Assembly (NCBI GenBank): GCA_963669155.1
Contig: OZ022578.1
Location: forward strand, 7,290,387 to 7,354,386
DNA: 64,000 nt
Reading direction: 5' to 3'
Source of the DNA: Arbacia lixula
Taxonomy: Eukaryota; Echinodermata; Echinoidea; Arbacioida; Arbaciidae
Within the stretch, counting starts at the first letter, position 1, and each line of letters starts with the position of its first letter. Below the pieces are notes generated by a model. That model saw only the letters and a program-made list of their open reading frames with translations, was not told the origin of the DNA and searched no databases. Positions 48,501 to 60,741 of this stretch are shown in pieces. A program made the translations under genes and the position numbers.

Positions 48501-49956
48501 TTTGCTTGTGTAAGATATTTGCCGTGTAGCATTTTTATTGTATCCAGGCTCAGCAAATATTACGACCTTTTCTTACCCCCCCCCCCCCCCCCCCACCCAC
48601 GTACACATATACACCATCCCATGTACCCGGTCTATAACTTTCAGCATACGCCACCACATTGAATGCACGGATAGTGCATGGTGCGTAGTATGACGACAAA
48701 CAATCGTGAGAAAGACCAGACACCGTCACACTGCTTGCACAGCAGGCGTGCGTACCAAGCAGGCATACATTCACTCAGCAGACCCTTGGAGCAGACGACC
48801 AATTTGAGCTCCGAGTCGGTGCTATCGGGTGCTGCGGCAATCGTTACTGTATATCGGATGTTGGTCGTCTTGCACTGTGCGTCATGATAGTTGGGTGAGC
48901 TGAGTGTACGTCGGACCCTCGATGGTGTGCAGTGAGTCTCCCCACGAGAATCGTCTGCTGGTCTTTGCTGTCGTCGCACATTCAGGGCTAACTAGCTACG
49001 GATATTCGCCAACGAGCCCCGGGAACCCGAAGCCAACCTGTTGAAGTGCTGTATAAACGTTGGAGTTTTTAATGGAAGCGTGCGCCTATAGCCGGAGACA
49101 CACACAATCATAATCCAGATACACTTGACCAATTTTTATTGACAATCTTGAAACAAGGGGTAAGTGATTGCTTTATGTCTATTATTGTATAAATAAAAGG
49201 TCTATCATAAATAATACTACAACTTCATGTATTGGAGATGATGTACTGTTCAGCGTGTGGGTGCTATTCTCACGGTAATATAGCCGGATAATGGCAATTA
49301 CATTAATGCACCCATGCACACCCACGAAAACATGTCCCAAAACACCATCTTCAAACACACGTCTTGTTTACGTATTAGGCAAAGTGCTAGATTCATAATA
49401 CGGTTATCGAGTTATTTATCACATTCACTTCCATAAGGTAATACGTTGTAAAGTTTATTTTATTATTCATTGCAAGGCATGATTGCACATGTGCGTTCTG
49501 CAATTGAAATTAATAATGATATGAAGGATACAAAATAAAGAGTCTTCCAAACGATGGTGAGATCTTGTATAATAGTTTTGATTAATTTGGTTTCAGACTA
49601 TTAATCAATGAAATGTTACTCTAGGCCGTTGGATACTGTCGTTACATTTGTGAATGTGATGAAGTACTGTATTACCGTCAATGATCCGTTATTTTGTCTT
49701 GTTAAACCAATCCTTCGCTTATGTGTATCTTATTACTAATTACATTACGGATGCGCGGAGTTTCCAACACACAACTATCCATAGCGTGATTAAAACATGT
49801 TTATATTCAGGATAATGATAGGAAATACGTTTAAACCATTTCGAGATAATAAAGACGCAAAATAGCCCGCATAGGTAATATTTTATCCCGATTTCCATGT
49901 CCATGGTCAAGGCCAATATGAAAATATTTTATTTTATCACAACAACTATTATGATG
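45600..49956. other. No supportable gene; weak open frame at 48641-48979 (minus)
   Basis: Mostly unique AT-rich sequence with poly-C tracts at about 48084 and 48575-48596. The minus frame 48979-48641 (112 residues, 9 Cys) has GC-richer sequence than its surroundings but no recognised domain and no clear splice context. It could be an exon of an unrecognised gene or chance. Confidence 0.3.
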
Positions 49957-49960
49957 TTAA

Positions 49961-50532
49961 AGGTCCCCTGACATCAAAATCTATGTTAACTTCTGCTGGT
50001 GTATAATGGTATTTATATTACAAAATCACTTCCTGTGTAATGAAAATATATTTCATATATTTTAAAATAATTTTTATACATTTTTCCTCAGTATTGCTAA
50101 GCCCCGCCTCCAAAAATGTCGTCCAGCTCAAGATTCCCACGGTGAAATCATCAAAGGTAGAAATGAGCAGTACAATAGACACAATTTATGCACATACCTA
50201 GCTATTGCAATGAATATCTCTACCTGCTCACAAGCATGACAAGAGCATCACATGTCTTTACACAATACCATCTAACAACCTTTCATATGGGAATAATTGT
50301 TGCTTTGTGACAAATTTGCAAAATGTGCCAAAGAAGAAGCAAGAAGTTTGCATTATATATCAAACATGTGATGCTATTATAAGCAATTGCAGGTATTTAT
50401 TGCAATGAATAGTTATGTATGTAGAAAAATTATTTGAAAATATATGAAATATGTTTTCATTCCACACTAAGTGATTTTGTAATATACATACTGTTATACA
50501 CCAGCAGAAGTCGACATATATCTTGATGTCAG
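49961..50532. mobile_element. Palindromic TTAA MITE, copy 1
   Basis: Preceded by TTAA; begins AGGTCCCCTGACATCAAAAT and its right half is the diverged reverse complement of its left half (ending near CTTGATGTCAG). Shares GCCCCGCCTCCAAAA and CACAATACCATCTAACAACC with copy 2 at 60116-60741. Confidence 0.8.
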
Positions 50533-53170
50533 TTGAAATGTAAATGTAAATTGAATTCTCGTATACGTGAGGTGGTTAACCGATGCCACAATAATCAGTG
50601 AACCACTGCAATGTTGATTTTGAGCTAGTAATACATTATTTCCCACCAAGGAACACTCTTGTTTGTCGCACAAGAATATACATATATGTTAGCTTGTTGA
50701 TCCCACCCGGTCTCCGTGTCTGTACCTAAAAAGTGAAACAAACATGACTGCTCATGCTGTTTTATTAGTCTCTCAAGACAGAGTAGAAAGTAATTATCAC
50801 GATCGACCGTTCTTATTTGCTTTGCGAGGTAACACATCACAATTATTCCGTAATGATCATACTTATTTACTTTTAATCCACCATTGATGTATTTATGCGC
50901 AAGTTATACACGCAACTTCCATAAAGCTGCAGTTGAACTGGCATAATTATAAAAAAATTACCGATATCCGTATAGAGTGAAAACACGATAAGTTTCCCTT
51001 CATTCTCCTTGACTAAAATAATTTCTGCATTCACGCTCAAACATAATGAAAACGGTAGTCTATTAGGGACTCACACTCTCCTCTTTCCTCTTCCCAACCC
51101 TCTCCATGAATACAGGGCTGCTTGAAGAGCATTCCTTGAGACTGGAAGGACTGCCCTCGTTAGATACAACGTGAAATAAAATTAAACGAAATTTCCCTCA
51201 TTGACCTCATTACTTACTAAGATTTATTGCCGGATATTTCAGTTTATTACTTGCTGTCAATCTTATAGTGGGAATTTTTTTTTTATCCATTTGGGTTAAT
51301 TGTGTGATTATGATAAAAGAGGGCATATCAGTATATAAGCTGGTGAGATATAGCTTTATTTATGTTATTAGATTACGCGAAGTTACAGTTTGATGATGAT
51401 ACTATTTTTGTCGCTGTCTTACATTAATTTTGTGTTTCTTATCAACTACATTTATATCCTATTCTTAATCTCATGCTTCCCCTGTGTTTGCAGGGATTGT
51501 TTTACATCTCGGTGTAGCAAGTATTACCCGATTAATCATATACCACATAAGAATCAGTCCACCACTATGTTAATGGGTGGTTTTACCGGGCAATTCTTAC
51601 CCCCCCCCCCACCCCCCCCCCCCCCCCCCCGCTTTCCCGGACCATTACGTTTAATGTAAGCAAAACGCCCCAATACTTAAAAACTAAAAGCAGACATGAC
51701 AGAATCATGAGTGTTCGCTCGATCACATTCTCAAGATCGTGTGGAAAATATATGTATGAATGTGCGTTGCGCGCCACCCCGGCATCCTGCTCATATGCAG
51801 CCTTCTCCTCGCCCCAATGACGGCACCGCTAAGCAGTCTACGGACCATATCTTGCCCGTATCATGCAGGCGTGGTGAACTATTTATGCGCATAATTCTCT
51901 CTTCTTTAACCTTTGGTGCAAAAAATACCTCGATGGGGCATATTAAGTCCAGAGGGTTAGGTAAACGAAGTACCTTTCTGGGTTTTGCAGCTCATGTTTA
52001 TTTTTATCATTTTTGTGTGGATAAACCCGATCGGACGATACATTATGTTGCAGGTAGTTCTTGTGAAATCCACAAAGGTATACAGCATTTATTATGCCCA
52101 AGTCGCCAATGAATTGACATAGCGACATGAGATACGCTGATATTGTGTAAACCTGCACAAATTGAGTGATATTCTGTTTATTACAATTCAAATTCGCATA
52201 CAATTGATTTCACATGCTGTATTTAGTCATGATGAATATTGTTTAGGTAAAAGTAAAGTTCGTTGCCGAGTTTAGCATTAAAAAGTAATGCAAGCGCGCA
52301 AGCAACACAGACAAATTAATTGAAACAAACACAAACAAATGAAAAAAGACTGTATTATAACATTCTCTGAAGTGGTTATGATATTAGTAAACACGTCACG
52401 GTTTACGGTTTCGAGGGCCCCCGTCTTTTTTGTATTAATAGATTAACATTTACAGCAATTTGCATAATACAATCCACTCAAGTTTGAGGTGCTTGGGACC
52501 AAACCAAGTACCTCGCTTTAGCAAAATCTGGTTATGATGAACAGTGAACACATAGGTTTGCACAAATTGGGACCGGAAGAATTGCCTCATAACAAAATCT
52601 GGTTGTATAATTGTGTGCTCTCTTTAAGGGCATTGGACTGTACACAGTTTCCAGGCACGCGTGGAGCCCTACAGTATTCGGTAAAAATAGTAATCTCCGC
52701 ACAGTAATATTTCAGTTTACTTCCTGGAATCACTGGGATTTGTTGTGTACTTTTGCTTTCAATGATCGGCAACGCATGAGGATGAGTGCGCATATACCTC
52801 TAAATACGTAATTGGTCGGAGCCTATATTTTGAGAATAGACTTCTTAGTAAATTTTACGGGCTGGGCAGGTAATATTCTGTTGTTTAACTTAAATCGCAT
52901 CATCCAAGCTAGAGATAGGGATGGTAAACAACAAAACATTTTTTTTAAAGAAAGGAACAAAAAATAATAAAAAGGAAAAGAGGTAAAATGAAAAGGGTAC
53001 GGGATCAATAGATGTTTATTATAAAGATAAAGGGAAACCAACAAATTGAAATTTTGCATTTAAAAAAACAAAAGATTACGCGATGGTTGCCAGGCGTTCA
53101 GGTGTCGTGACTTACGGGCCAAATCAATGACCTTTTACCGACTACCATTAGTGCCCTTCTGATATGGCGA
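50533..53170. other. No gene seen
   Basis: AT-rich unique sequence with a poly-C tract at 51601-51630 (also read as Pro/Gly-rich frames). A 133-residue frame at 51711-52112 has no recognisable domain, low-complexity neighbours and no homology I can name. Confidence 0.5.
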
Positions 53171-53295
53171 TCTCGGCCCAAAGCATGTCTCTTCGTAAAC
53201 TCCTGGAACTCTAGCCATTGGCCCTGACGACTTAGGGGAGGAAACAAGGCTGATCCCAATCACACGGTGCCAAACCGCAAAAATCCTTGAACCTG

Positions 53296-53385
53296 TATTA
53301 GCGTCAGACGAGATTCGAACCCGTGCGAGGCGCACGAGTGTGAGCTTACTGCCGGCGTATTAGACCTCTCGGCCATAATAGCGTC
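53296..53385 (-). repeat. tRNA(Leu/Ser)-like SINE head or pseudogene
   Basis: Minus strand TGGCCGAGAGGTCTAA (A box with class II tRNA features), a variable-arm-like GTGCGCCTCGCAC and GGGTTCGAATCTC (B box). GACGCTATTA and GACGCTAATA flank it as a near direct repeat. The acceptor stem does not pair, so this is a tRNA-derived repeat, not a functional tRNA. Confidence 0.55.
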
Positions 53386-53518
53386 GGTGCTTAGTCTGGA
53401 GAATTTGCCTGGTACATGGTGTTTATGCTTATATTTGCATCCCTCCACGGTGAACGTGTTCGCGACCCTAAGCTGTGAATGTATCGTGCCCGAAACCGTT
53501 CATTCACTATGAACATGG

Positions 53519-53644
53519 TCTTTTGTTATGCGGACAAAATTTCAAAGGGTCCCTTTTACATTTTGTCCGCATAAGAAAAGGTATTTTGTTATGCGGACAA
53601 AATGTAAAAGGGACCCTTTGAAATTTTGTCCGCATAACAAAAGA
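53519..53644. repeat. Perfect 56-bp inverted repeat built of nested palindromes
   Basis: Arms 53519-53574 and 53589-53644 are exact reverse complements. The 14-base centre adds an AAAA/TTTT pairing around GGTA. Each arm is itself a near-palindrome bounded by TTATGCGGACAAAAT and ATTTTGTCCGCATAA, centred on AAAGGGTCCCTTT. So the motif TTATGCGGACAAAAT occurs four times in alternating orientation. Confidence 0.95.
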
Positions 53645-54107
53645 GCGTGTCCGTAGTGTCAGTAATACACATAGACCCATATGGTACACACAGAGTCATG
53701 ACCGTATGTACATGCTAAAGTACATGCTAAGTTTAACGTGTAGCTTATCAATGGCTAATTACGTTGTATTGTACGACGATATAATGTGGATGTTAGAATG
53801 GTGTTTAAATGTTGCATAAATGCCATCGCGCAGAGCTACTGAATGTATCCATTGACTTTATCCCTAACACGCTATGATATTCACCTGTATCTGGTGGTTC
53901 AGTGACAATTGGTGGAATGATATTAGTTGTTGCTCCTCGAGAAACCTCGTACAAACTTTGGGGTTACCGTTAGTAACGTATTGTTCGAAATACGTGCATA
54001 TGATAAGCATACAAAACGTACATGATCTATTTAAGAAACAAGCGATGGCTGATTGAATATTTAACTTTGCAAGTTTGCAGTTCTGTTGTAAAACATTGGT
54101 GAACTTG

Positions 54108-54321
54108 ACTTGGTGTCGTCATATGAGCATGTTGCCAAGACAATTGGTTCTAAACAAACTCACGCCAGTGAGAGGTTTAGCGGTTCGATATTGTCTATCG
54201 GGCTAGTGTCGGACATTCCCAATTACAGTCCCCGTTGTGATCACCACTGCGTGTTCTACCCGTATTGTTTAGAACCAGTTGTCTTGACAATAATGCTCAA
54301 ATGACGTCACACTTCGGTACT
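54108..54321. mobile_element. MITE, AGTACCGAAGTG family, copy 2 (inverted)
   Basis: Reverse complement of the element at 2781-3004, with shared TCATATGAGCATGTTG, TTGGTTCTAAAC and CACTTCGGTACT. Its left terminal repeat is degraded. Confidence 0.75.
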
Positions 54322-55065
54322 ATATACTAATAAAGTTGGAAAGTTAATTGATTTCCGTTTGCTTTGCGTGTACTTTAGTAAAAACTAGATGTCCAATGTC
54401 AGATTATAAGTATAAAGCAATGATTTAAGGTTCATATCGTCATGATAAAAAATTGGGCCTGTCAAGAAATGAACACACATCTTCAGTTTTCAATTCAATA
54501 TTTCTAGTCATTTATTCTCGTAGTTTATTTGTTAATGTAGTATTTAACAAAAGTATTGCTTGACTCGTTTATTTTGTGTTTATCACGTATTTTAGGACTT
54601 GAAGTTTTGCTTTGTAACTTTAACTTTCTTACTTTGTTACTTTGGGAACCGTACATTCTTATGTGTGTGCACAATAAATAGTGACTGTGTATACACATTT
54701 ACCGTGTGCCAACCATTTTGCATTGCGGTCCACGGCATTTCCATTATTCTGGGTTATTTTGGAATTCTTGGATTTCTGGATACTTCTGGATGCAATATGA
54801 AGCATTGTACATTTCTTTCGGGTTACCGACATATTTGTGCACCTTTTTGATGCTTTCTACGTATATTGATCCGTCCACATCTTCAAATTTCCCGCCATCC
54901 GCCATTTGAATGGTCCTTTCGGACCCGCTTGATTCAATCAAGGAAACTGGTCATGTGTGACTTTCTGTGCAACTGGTTTAAACCTTCATGCTGATATGCC
55001 GGTGAGCTTGTTCCATATCTTCTACCAATCTTCTTGCAGAATCGAGAAGAGATTTGTAGTTTTGA

Positions 55066-55152
55066 ATTTCAAGCAGTCTGGAGCTACACCTGAGCTTGCT
55101 CTTGCTTCTTTTGTCTGGCGACATTAACATCAACCCAGGCCCTTGCCAATAA
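55066..55152 (+). mobile_element. LINE 5' remnant with 2A-like peptide
   Basis: Frame ELHLS-LLLLLLSGDININPGP-CQ (55081-55149) matches the Leu-rich stretch plus SGDxExNPGP motif that opens ORFs of CR1-type LINEs in sea urchins and other invertebrates. The usual Glu is Asn here. An in-frame stop lies upstream at 55063 and the frame ends at 55152, where the MITE at 55153 begins. The rest of the LINE is not visible. Confidence 0.6.
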
Positions 55153-55371
55153 TCCATTTTCGTAATGTATTCACAACTTTCCCCCTAAGTGCCTGGTGAC
55201 GCGTTATTATATCCACATGCATTCATGGTATTTCGTGATTTCAATAGGTGGAACACACTCTGAATCTATTAGTTGTTGCTACTAGGGCAAACCTCGGACA
55301 AGCTTTGGGGCTACCATTAGTAACGTATTGTTTGAGCGACGTGAATAAAATTTGCATACACAGCGAAGATG
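55153..55371. mobile_element. MITE, TAATCCATTTTCG family, copy 2
   Basis: Runs from TAATCCATTTTCGTAATG to GCGAAGATGG; inverse orientation relative to 1957-2176 and sharing GGCAAACCT..GGACAAGCTTTGGGG-type internal blocks. It abuts the 2A-like LINE frame. Confidence 0.7.
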
Positions 55372-56810
55372 GTTTTTAATGTATCCAAGCGGTGTATATA
55401 ACAAAGCAATGAAGTGAGGCAACAGGCCGTAGACTGTGAAGAATGTAATACAAATCAAGCTGAAATTGACACATCATCAAATCAGGGAATTTCACATCTT
55501 TTCGAGGCAGGTTTTGTGACATTTTATCAATCACTTTTCTTCTAATAGTCCTTGGAATATTGAATGAGATTTTCACATTTGGACCTGAGCATTTGTGTAT
55601 ATGAGATAATTAATCCCTTTAAAAATCCCTTTAGCAACTGCCATCACAGTGTCAGTCATAATACATGATGCTTCTAGCAGAAAAGAAGTTGTGGGTTTGC
55701 ATGTGTGATGCACAATGACCATTGTTGTGTTCTGAATTGATCATCTTATACGCACACATTTTCAGATCTAAATATGTCTTAACGTTAAAATGTCATTAAA
55801 TATTTCAAGGATTACTACTAGGAAGGTAATCAATGGAAAGTCACAAAACCTCTCCCTAAGAACTGACATCTCTTGACTTTATGATGTCTTAATTTCAGCT
55901 TGATATGAGTGGATACGGATTTTTAAGTGTCAAAATGGCCACTGTAAACCCCAACTCCTTTTCTGCCAGATTACACTATAGCGTAATGGCCAACTCGGTG
56001 CCATTAGGTAACAGCGGTTGTGTGCATGTGTGCGTATTTGTATGTGTGTGTGTGTGTGTGTCTGTAGGAAGATGGGACAGGTAGGAGTTGATCGAGAAGA
56101 GCTCGCTTGCATCAGATCATTATAGTATTAATTTCCTGTCCAAGCAAGAAACACATTTTCAGAGTGAAATAATGTTATGTCCAACGTAGTCTTTCAATTA
56201 CTATCATTATTACATGTGTGTAATTTGATCCGACACACCTGACACATTTCTAGCCCCGCCCCCCCCCCAAAAAAAAATGATCTTCTTATAGGCATACCTG
56301 GCAAACTAGACCAGAGACTGAAGCATCTCATTCTTTAATCACACGGGGTAATTACATTGCCTGTACTTAAGCAACTCGATTAGCATGATGTATGAATAAT
56401 ATCATTGGAAGCGGTAGGCCTGGGTAATACGTTTAATTGACTAAACGAATATACATTTGAGAAACATTCAAGAAGAAATTGATACTGTACTGTTTATAAC
56501 AATCATAATTTTATGATGATTTAATGCATCCCATAAATGAGTCGATGTACAGCACAAAATAATGGTCTTGAACTTTTCAGAATTTCATCTTTTGTAAATA
56601 TTAAAAAAATAGTGTGATCTTCTCTCGCGGAATGACAACGATGAAAAAGAGTGGGATAAACGATTGCTTGAAAGGGTTAGAGTAAGGTTTTATCCCGCTA
56701 TACTTGCTGGAATGGCCAAAGTAAGCGACGCATATATACATGAATAATGGAGCACGTGGGACTATGGATGATATTGGGAAAAGCGGCCCAAGGATCAGCG
56801 GACGATAGAC

Positions 56811-56860
56811 ACAGAGACAGAGACAGAAAAAGAGAGATAAAGAGAGATAGAAAGAGAGAT

Positions 56861-56898
<38 letters not shown>

Positions 56899-57250
56899 GA
56901 GAAGAGAGAGAGAGACCAAAACAAGGAGAGCATATACATTATACAGATTATTATGAGTGAGAGGAAGAGAAAGAGGGAGAGAGACAGAGAGAGAGAAAGA
57001 GGGAGAGAGAGAGAGTGGAGAGAGAAAAAGAAAGAGAGAGAGAGAGAGAGAGAGGGAGAGAGTGAGAGAGAGAGAGAGTAAGCGAAACAGAGGCAGAGCA
57101 CATACATTATATAAATTATGAGTGAAAGAAAGAGGCAGAGAGAAAGGAGGTTATTTTCATATAATAGGAGAGATGTATGTATGTAGATAGAGACAGATAC
57201 ACAGACAGAAAGAGAGAAAAAGGGAGAGGGGAAGAGGAAGCTAAGTCATG

Positions 57251-57301
<51 letters not shown>

Positions 57302-57320
57302 GAGAGTGTGAGAGAGAGAA
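56811..57320. repeat. Compound (AG)n array
   Basis: Several AG/GA tracts with GATA, GACA and GGGA variants over about 500 bases. A duplicated unit carries CATACATTATA(C)A(GA)TTAT at about 56930 and 57100. Open frames are repeat-derived. Confidence 0.9.
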
Positions 57321-57705
57321 ATGGTATGAATTTAATAAAATATAAGACCTGAAATAAATCTAGGTTATTGCACTCTCGTTAGTATTTTGAGAAATTATAT
57401 CACCCTATCGAGAGAACCATTCGAGACATGGCTATTATGATAAGGAATCAGAATAATATATGGGAAGAAGCTGTTTACAATAGTTAAAACACCAGTCACT
57501 GCCATCATTTTGTATAGAAATCAATGAAAACATCGAAATGAAAGTTATTAGCGTCACTTGATACAGAGAGATTAAATGGATTCTATACTCACGAATTTAA
57601 ACATTTGCTTTTTATTAGTCTCGTGTGGTAGGTTGCATCAGTACATTCTTCACATCCTCAATGCATCAATTGTTATCACTTGTTCCTAATTTTGTCTGCT
57701 AATTA

Positions 57706-58697
57706 GGTGGTGTGTCGTAGCCGACAGATCACCTTCTAATTTCGTCAGAATCTTCTATCTTCTTTTTATTAGGTGGTCTGTCGTACACTGACAGATCACC
57801 TTTTAATTTCGTCCGAATCTTCTTTCTTCTTATTATTTTTTGTCCATACCCCCCACTTTTTTGTGTCATCTATATCTCAACAATGCATGTGTCATGTCTT
57901 ATTATGTTTTTACCATGTATAGGTATACATGTGAACTTGGCAAATGAGTTTACTAGCTTTCTGGAAGGTCTTCTTTCTTTTTTAATCAAATGTCGGGATT
58001 ACGGTGAAATTTCAGCTTGAGTATCGATTTCTAAATCATTCTAGCCCCTGCTGGGCATTACGTGTTAACTGAATGGGAAGATTTGTGGCTCAATGGGTAA
58101 GGCGCTGTTTTAAGATGTCGAAGCCCCCGGTTCGATTCCTGGAATGGGTGGTAGGGTCAATTTCTTTATTCCTTTTGCAATGTTTATTTTGCCACCTTCT
58201 TCTGTTCTATCCCTCAATTTGTCATTCCCTTTGAGATTTTCTTTCCCATTTTTCCTCTCAACCCTTTATCTTACATTACTAGCAATTACATGCTGCTAGA
58301 AGATTCATGTGACTCTTTAGGCAAGTCTGTGAAATGCTAGTATATTGTATGTGCGCTATGAGCTTTCTTGAGCGGTGTCTTTAATTTCTCATGAATAGAT
58401 GGTGTCATAATTCATCCCTTTTGCAATGAGATTTTTGCGACCTTCTTCTGTTCAATCCCTTACTTTGTCATTCTCTTTGAGATTTTCTTCCCCGTTTTCC
58501 CCCTCGCCCCTTTATGTCAAACGATTACTAATTACATGTTGTTAGCACATACAGTTGTGACCATTTTAATAGGCACGTCTCTTTCGTGAGTGCTGCCTCT
58601 GATTTCTAATGAATAGATGGTGTCCTTATGGAAGGTCCATGTGTCACCGTGCATTTCCGTCCAATGTCTGTGCACGAATTTGTCAATACAGACCACC
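57706..58697. mobile_element. TTA-flanked inverted-repeat element with internal duplications
   Basis: TTA target duplication (57703-57705 and 58698-58700). The left end GGTGGTGTGTCG occurs twice in tandem about 67 bases apart, the second followed by CACTGACAGATCACC as a hairpin; the right end is CAGACCACC. Inside are a tRNA-like segment (58083-58150) and two diverged 210-250-bp direct repeats (58160-58405 and 58412-58625). Harbinger-like by duplication size only. Confidence 0.6.
58085..58150 (+). repeat. tRNA-like segment with A and B boxes
   Basis: TGGCTCAATGGG (A box) and CGGTTCGATTCC (B box, perfect consensus) at normal spacing. The acceptor stem does not pair, so it is a tRNA-derived SINE head or pseudogene captured in the surrounding element. 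Confidence 0.6.
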
Positions 58698-58700
58698 TTA

Positions 58701-60111
58701 TACTTGTCACAAGTATGTCTCGTTTAAAATGATATACATATATGTCCTCTCGTGTTAGTGATTATTATTATAAAAACTAAGAAAGAAAAGGTACTGGTAG
58801 CTCCTTGCCGTTCTGGTTTCACACGACTCTCAAGCGTGAACAGGGTGATGGCGCCCACGGCAGAAGCCCATCAATCTTAGCCCCCCTCACTGGCCTTTTC
58901 ACTTGCCTTCCCCAAGCCACCGTGATCGATAGATATACCTGTTAGCAGCTTTTACAAGCCCGAGAACTGATGTTAATGGATTAAGAGAAAGGAAAACGAG
59001 TCCTCTTCTTATCTCCTTTGGGAGAACTGATAGCCTTCCGAATTTGTTGTGTGATGTGTTCCCGGACTAAAGTCTGTGAGAGGGTTGTGGTGTATCTTGT
59101 TATTTACGAGTCGCGACATTGAATAATTAATCAAACAAACGCAAAAATGTATCACGTCTCAGTGGAATTGATGATCTTTGCAGCCGAAGGTCGTGATGAT
59201 AAAAGGTTGGCTATTTCGAGGAGCGATTTACAGCGGTACGACGGAACCCAGCTCCTTGTGAAACGAGATAACACAAAAAACACATGAAAAACAGCTGGTC
59301 ATAAAAAAAAATCGCGAGAACAATTAATTAATGTCACCATTGCTGCGCTGTTTGTGTCACACACAGACGTGAGGTCGAATGGCGCTGTGGCACTCTTCAC
59401 ATAAACCTCCTCGTACTTGGAACAAAACATTACGACCCATAACTCAAACCGTATTCTAAACGTAGATCATAATTATGATGTGGGGGGGGGGCCTTATAAA
59501 GTATAATGTTATCCTATTCCCATTGTGTTGTGCTAAAATGAATCTAAACATGTATCACGATAATTTGTTTGTTTGTTATTATTAAAGAAAAAAAACGGTC
59601 AAGCGTTCACATATATGTTTACTTAGAATGTATTATACATTACATTACTTTTTTTTCATTCGGGGGTCCAATATACACAAGCCCTGCTTCTTTTTGGACC
59701 CCTCCACTGAAAAATATTATTTCTATTTCTAAATATGTTTCTTACGTTGTAATTACACGCTGATTGTTTGACCCTTTCCTCGCGTGGCAGCTATACCGCG
59801 AAATGGACTGGTACTTGTCATTGCAAACACGCTCCGGAAAAGTACTTGTTAGTACCGGTATTTCATTCATGACTGCTAAATAGCCAGATCATATTATAAT
59901 TTTACTTGCTTTTATTACAGATATTTGTCCATTGTGCCATGATCACCTGCTTGAGGAGCGCTTAGCAATAAATAGAACCAATAGAACAAAGGAATCCAAT
60001 TATTATTCATTTATGATTTGTAATGTTGTAATTGCGCCCTGTTTCGTTCAATTTCATTTGAGAAAGCAGATGTGCGAGTCGAGGTGAGTAATGCAAATAA
60101 ACTTTACTCAC
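58701..60111. other. No gene seen
   Basis: Unique AT-rich sequence with a short G tract at about 59480. Short frames only, none recognisable. Confidence 0.5.
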
Positions 60112-60115
60112 TTAA

Positions 60116-60741
60116 AGGTCCCCTGTCATCAAAATTTATGTCGACTTATGTTGATGCAACATAATATGTACATAACAAAATCTCTTACTATTCAATGGAA
60201 ATATGTGTCCTATATTTAAAAATAATGTTTCTTTATTTTTTCTCATCACTGATGAGCCCCGCCTCCAAAATATCCTCCAACTCGAAATTCCCCCTATGAC
60301 ATCATCAAAGGTATATAATAAGCAGAATTTATGCACAAACTAAACATTGCAATGACTACCTCTACCTGCCCACAAGAGCATCACATGTCTTCACACAATA
60401 CCATCTAACAACCTTTCATGTGGGAATAATCATTTCCTTATGTCAGAAATGAGCTACCTATGTGATGCTATTATAAGCACTTGCAGATAGTCATTGCAAT
60501 GTTTAGTTTGTGCGTAAATTATGTCTATTATCCTGCTAATCTATACCTTTGATGATGTCACATGGGGTATCTTGAGTTGGAGGATATTTTGGAGGCGGGG
60601 CTTATCAGTGCTGAGAAAAAATATAGAACAATTATTATAAAATATAAGACACATATTTCTATTGAACATACAGTGATTTTGTTATATACATATTAAGTTG
60701 CATCAACAGAAGTCTACATACATTTTGATGACAGGGGACCT
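60116..60741. mobile_element. Palindromic TTAA MITE, copy 2 (intact)
   Basis: TTAA at 60112-60115 and 60742-60745. AGGTCCCCTGTCATCAAAAT and ATTTTGATGACAGGGGACCT are the ends, and the two ~300-base halves are largely reverse complements, so the whole could form one long hairpin. No coding capacity. TTAA duplication suggests piggyBac or Kolobok. Confidence 0.85.

Noticed and set aside
51711-52112. 133-residue protein
   Set aside because: No domain, no splice context, composition like its non-coding neighbours.
53296-53385. Functional tRNA-Leu/Ser gene
   Set aside because: A and B boxes are good but the acceptor arms do not pair and no convincing anticodon stem forms.
56601-57107. 168-residue Ser/Leu protein on the minus strand
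   Set aside because: Translation of the AG/TC array.
58085-58150. Functional tRNA gene
   Set aside because: B box perfect, but the acceptor stem fails and the segment lies within a repeat.
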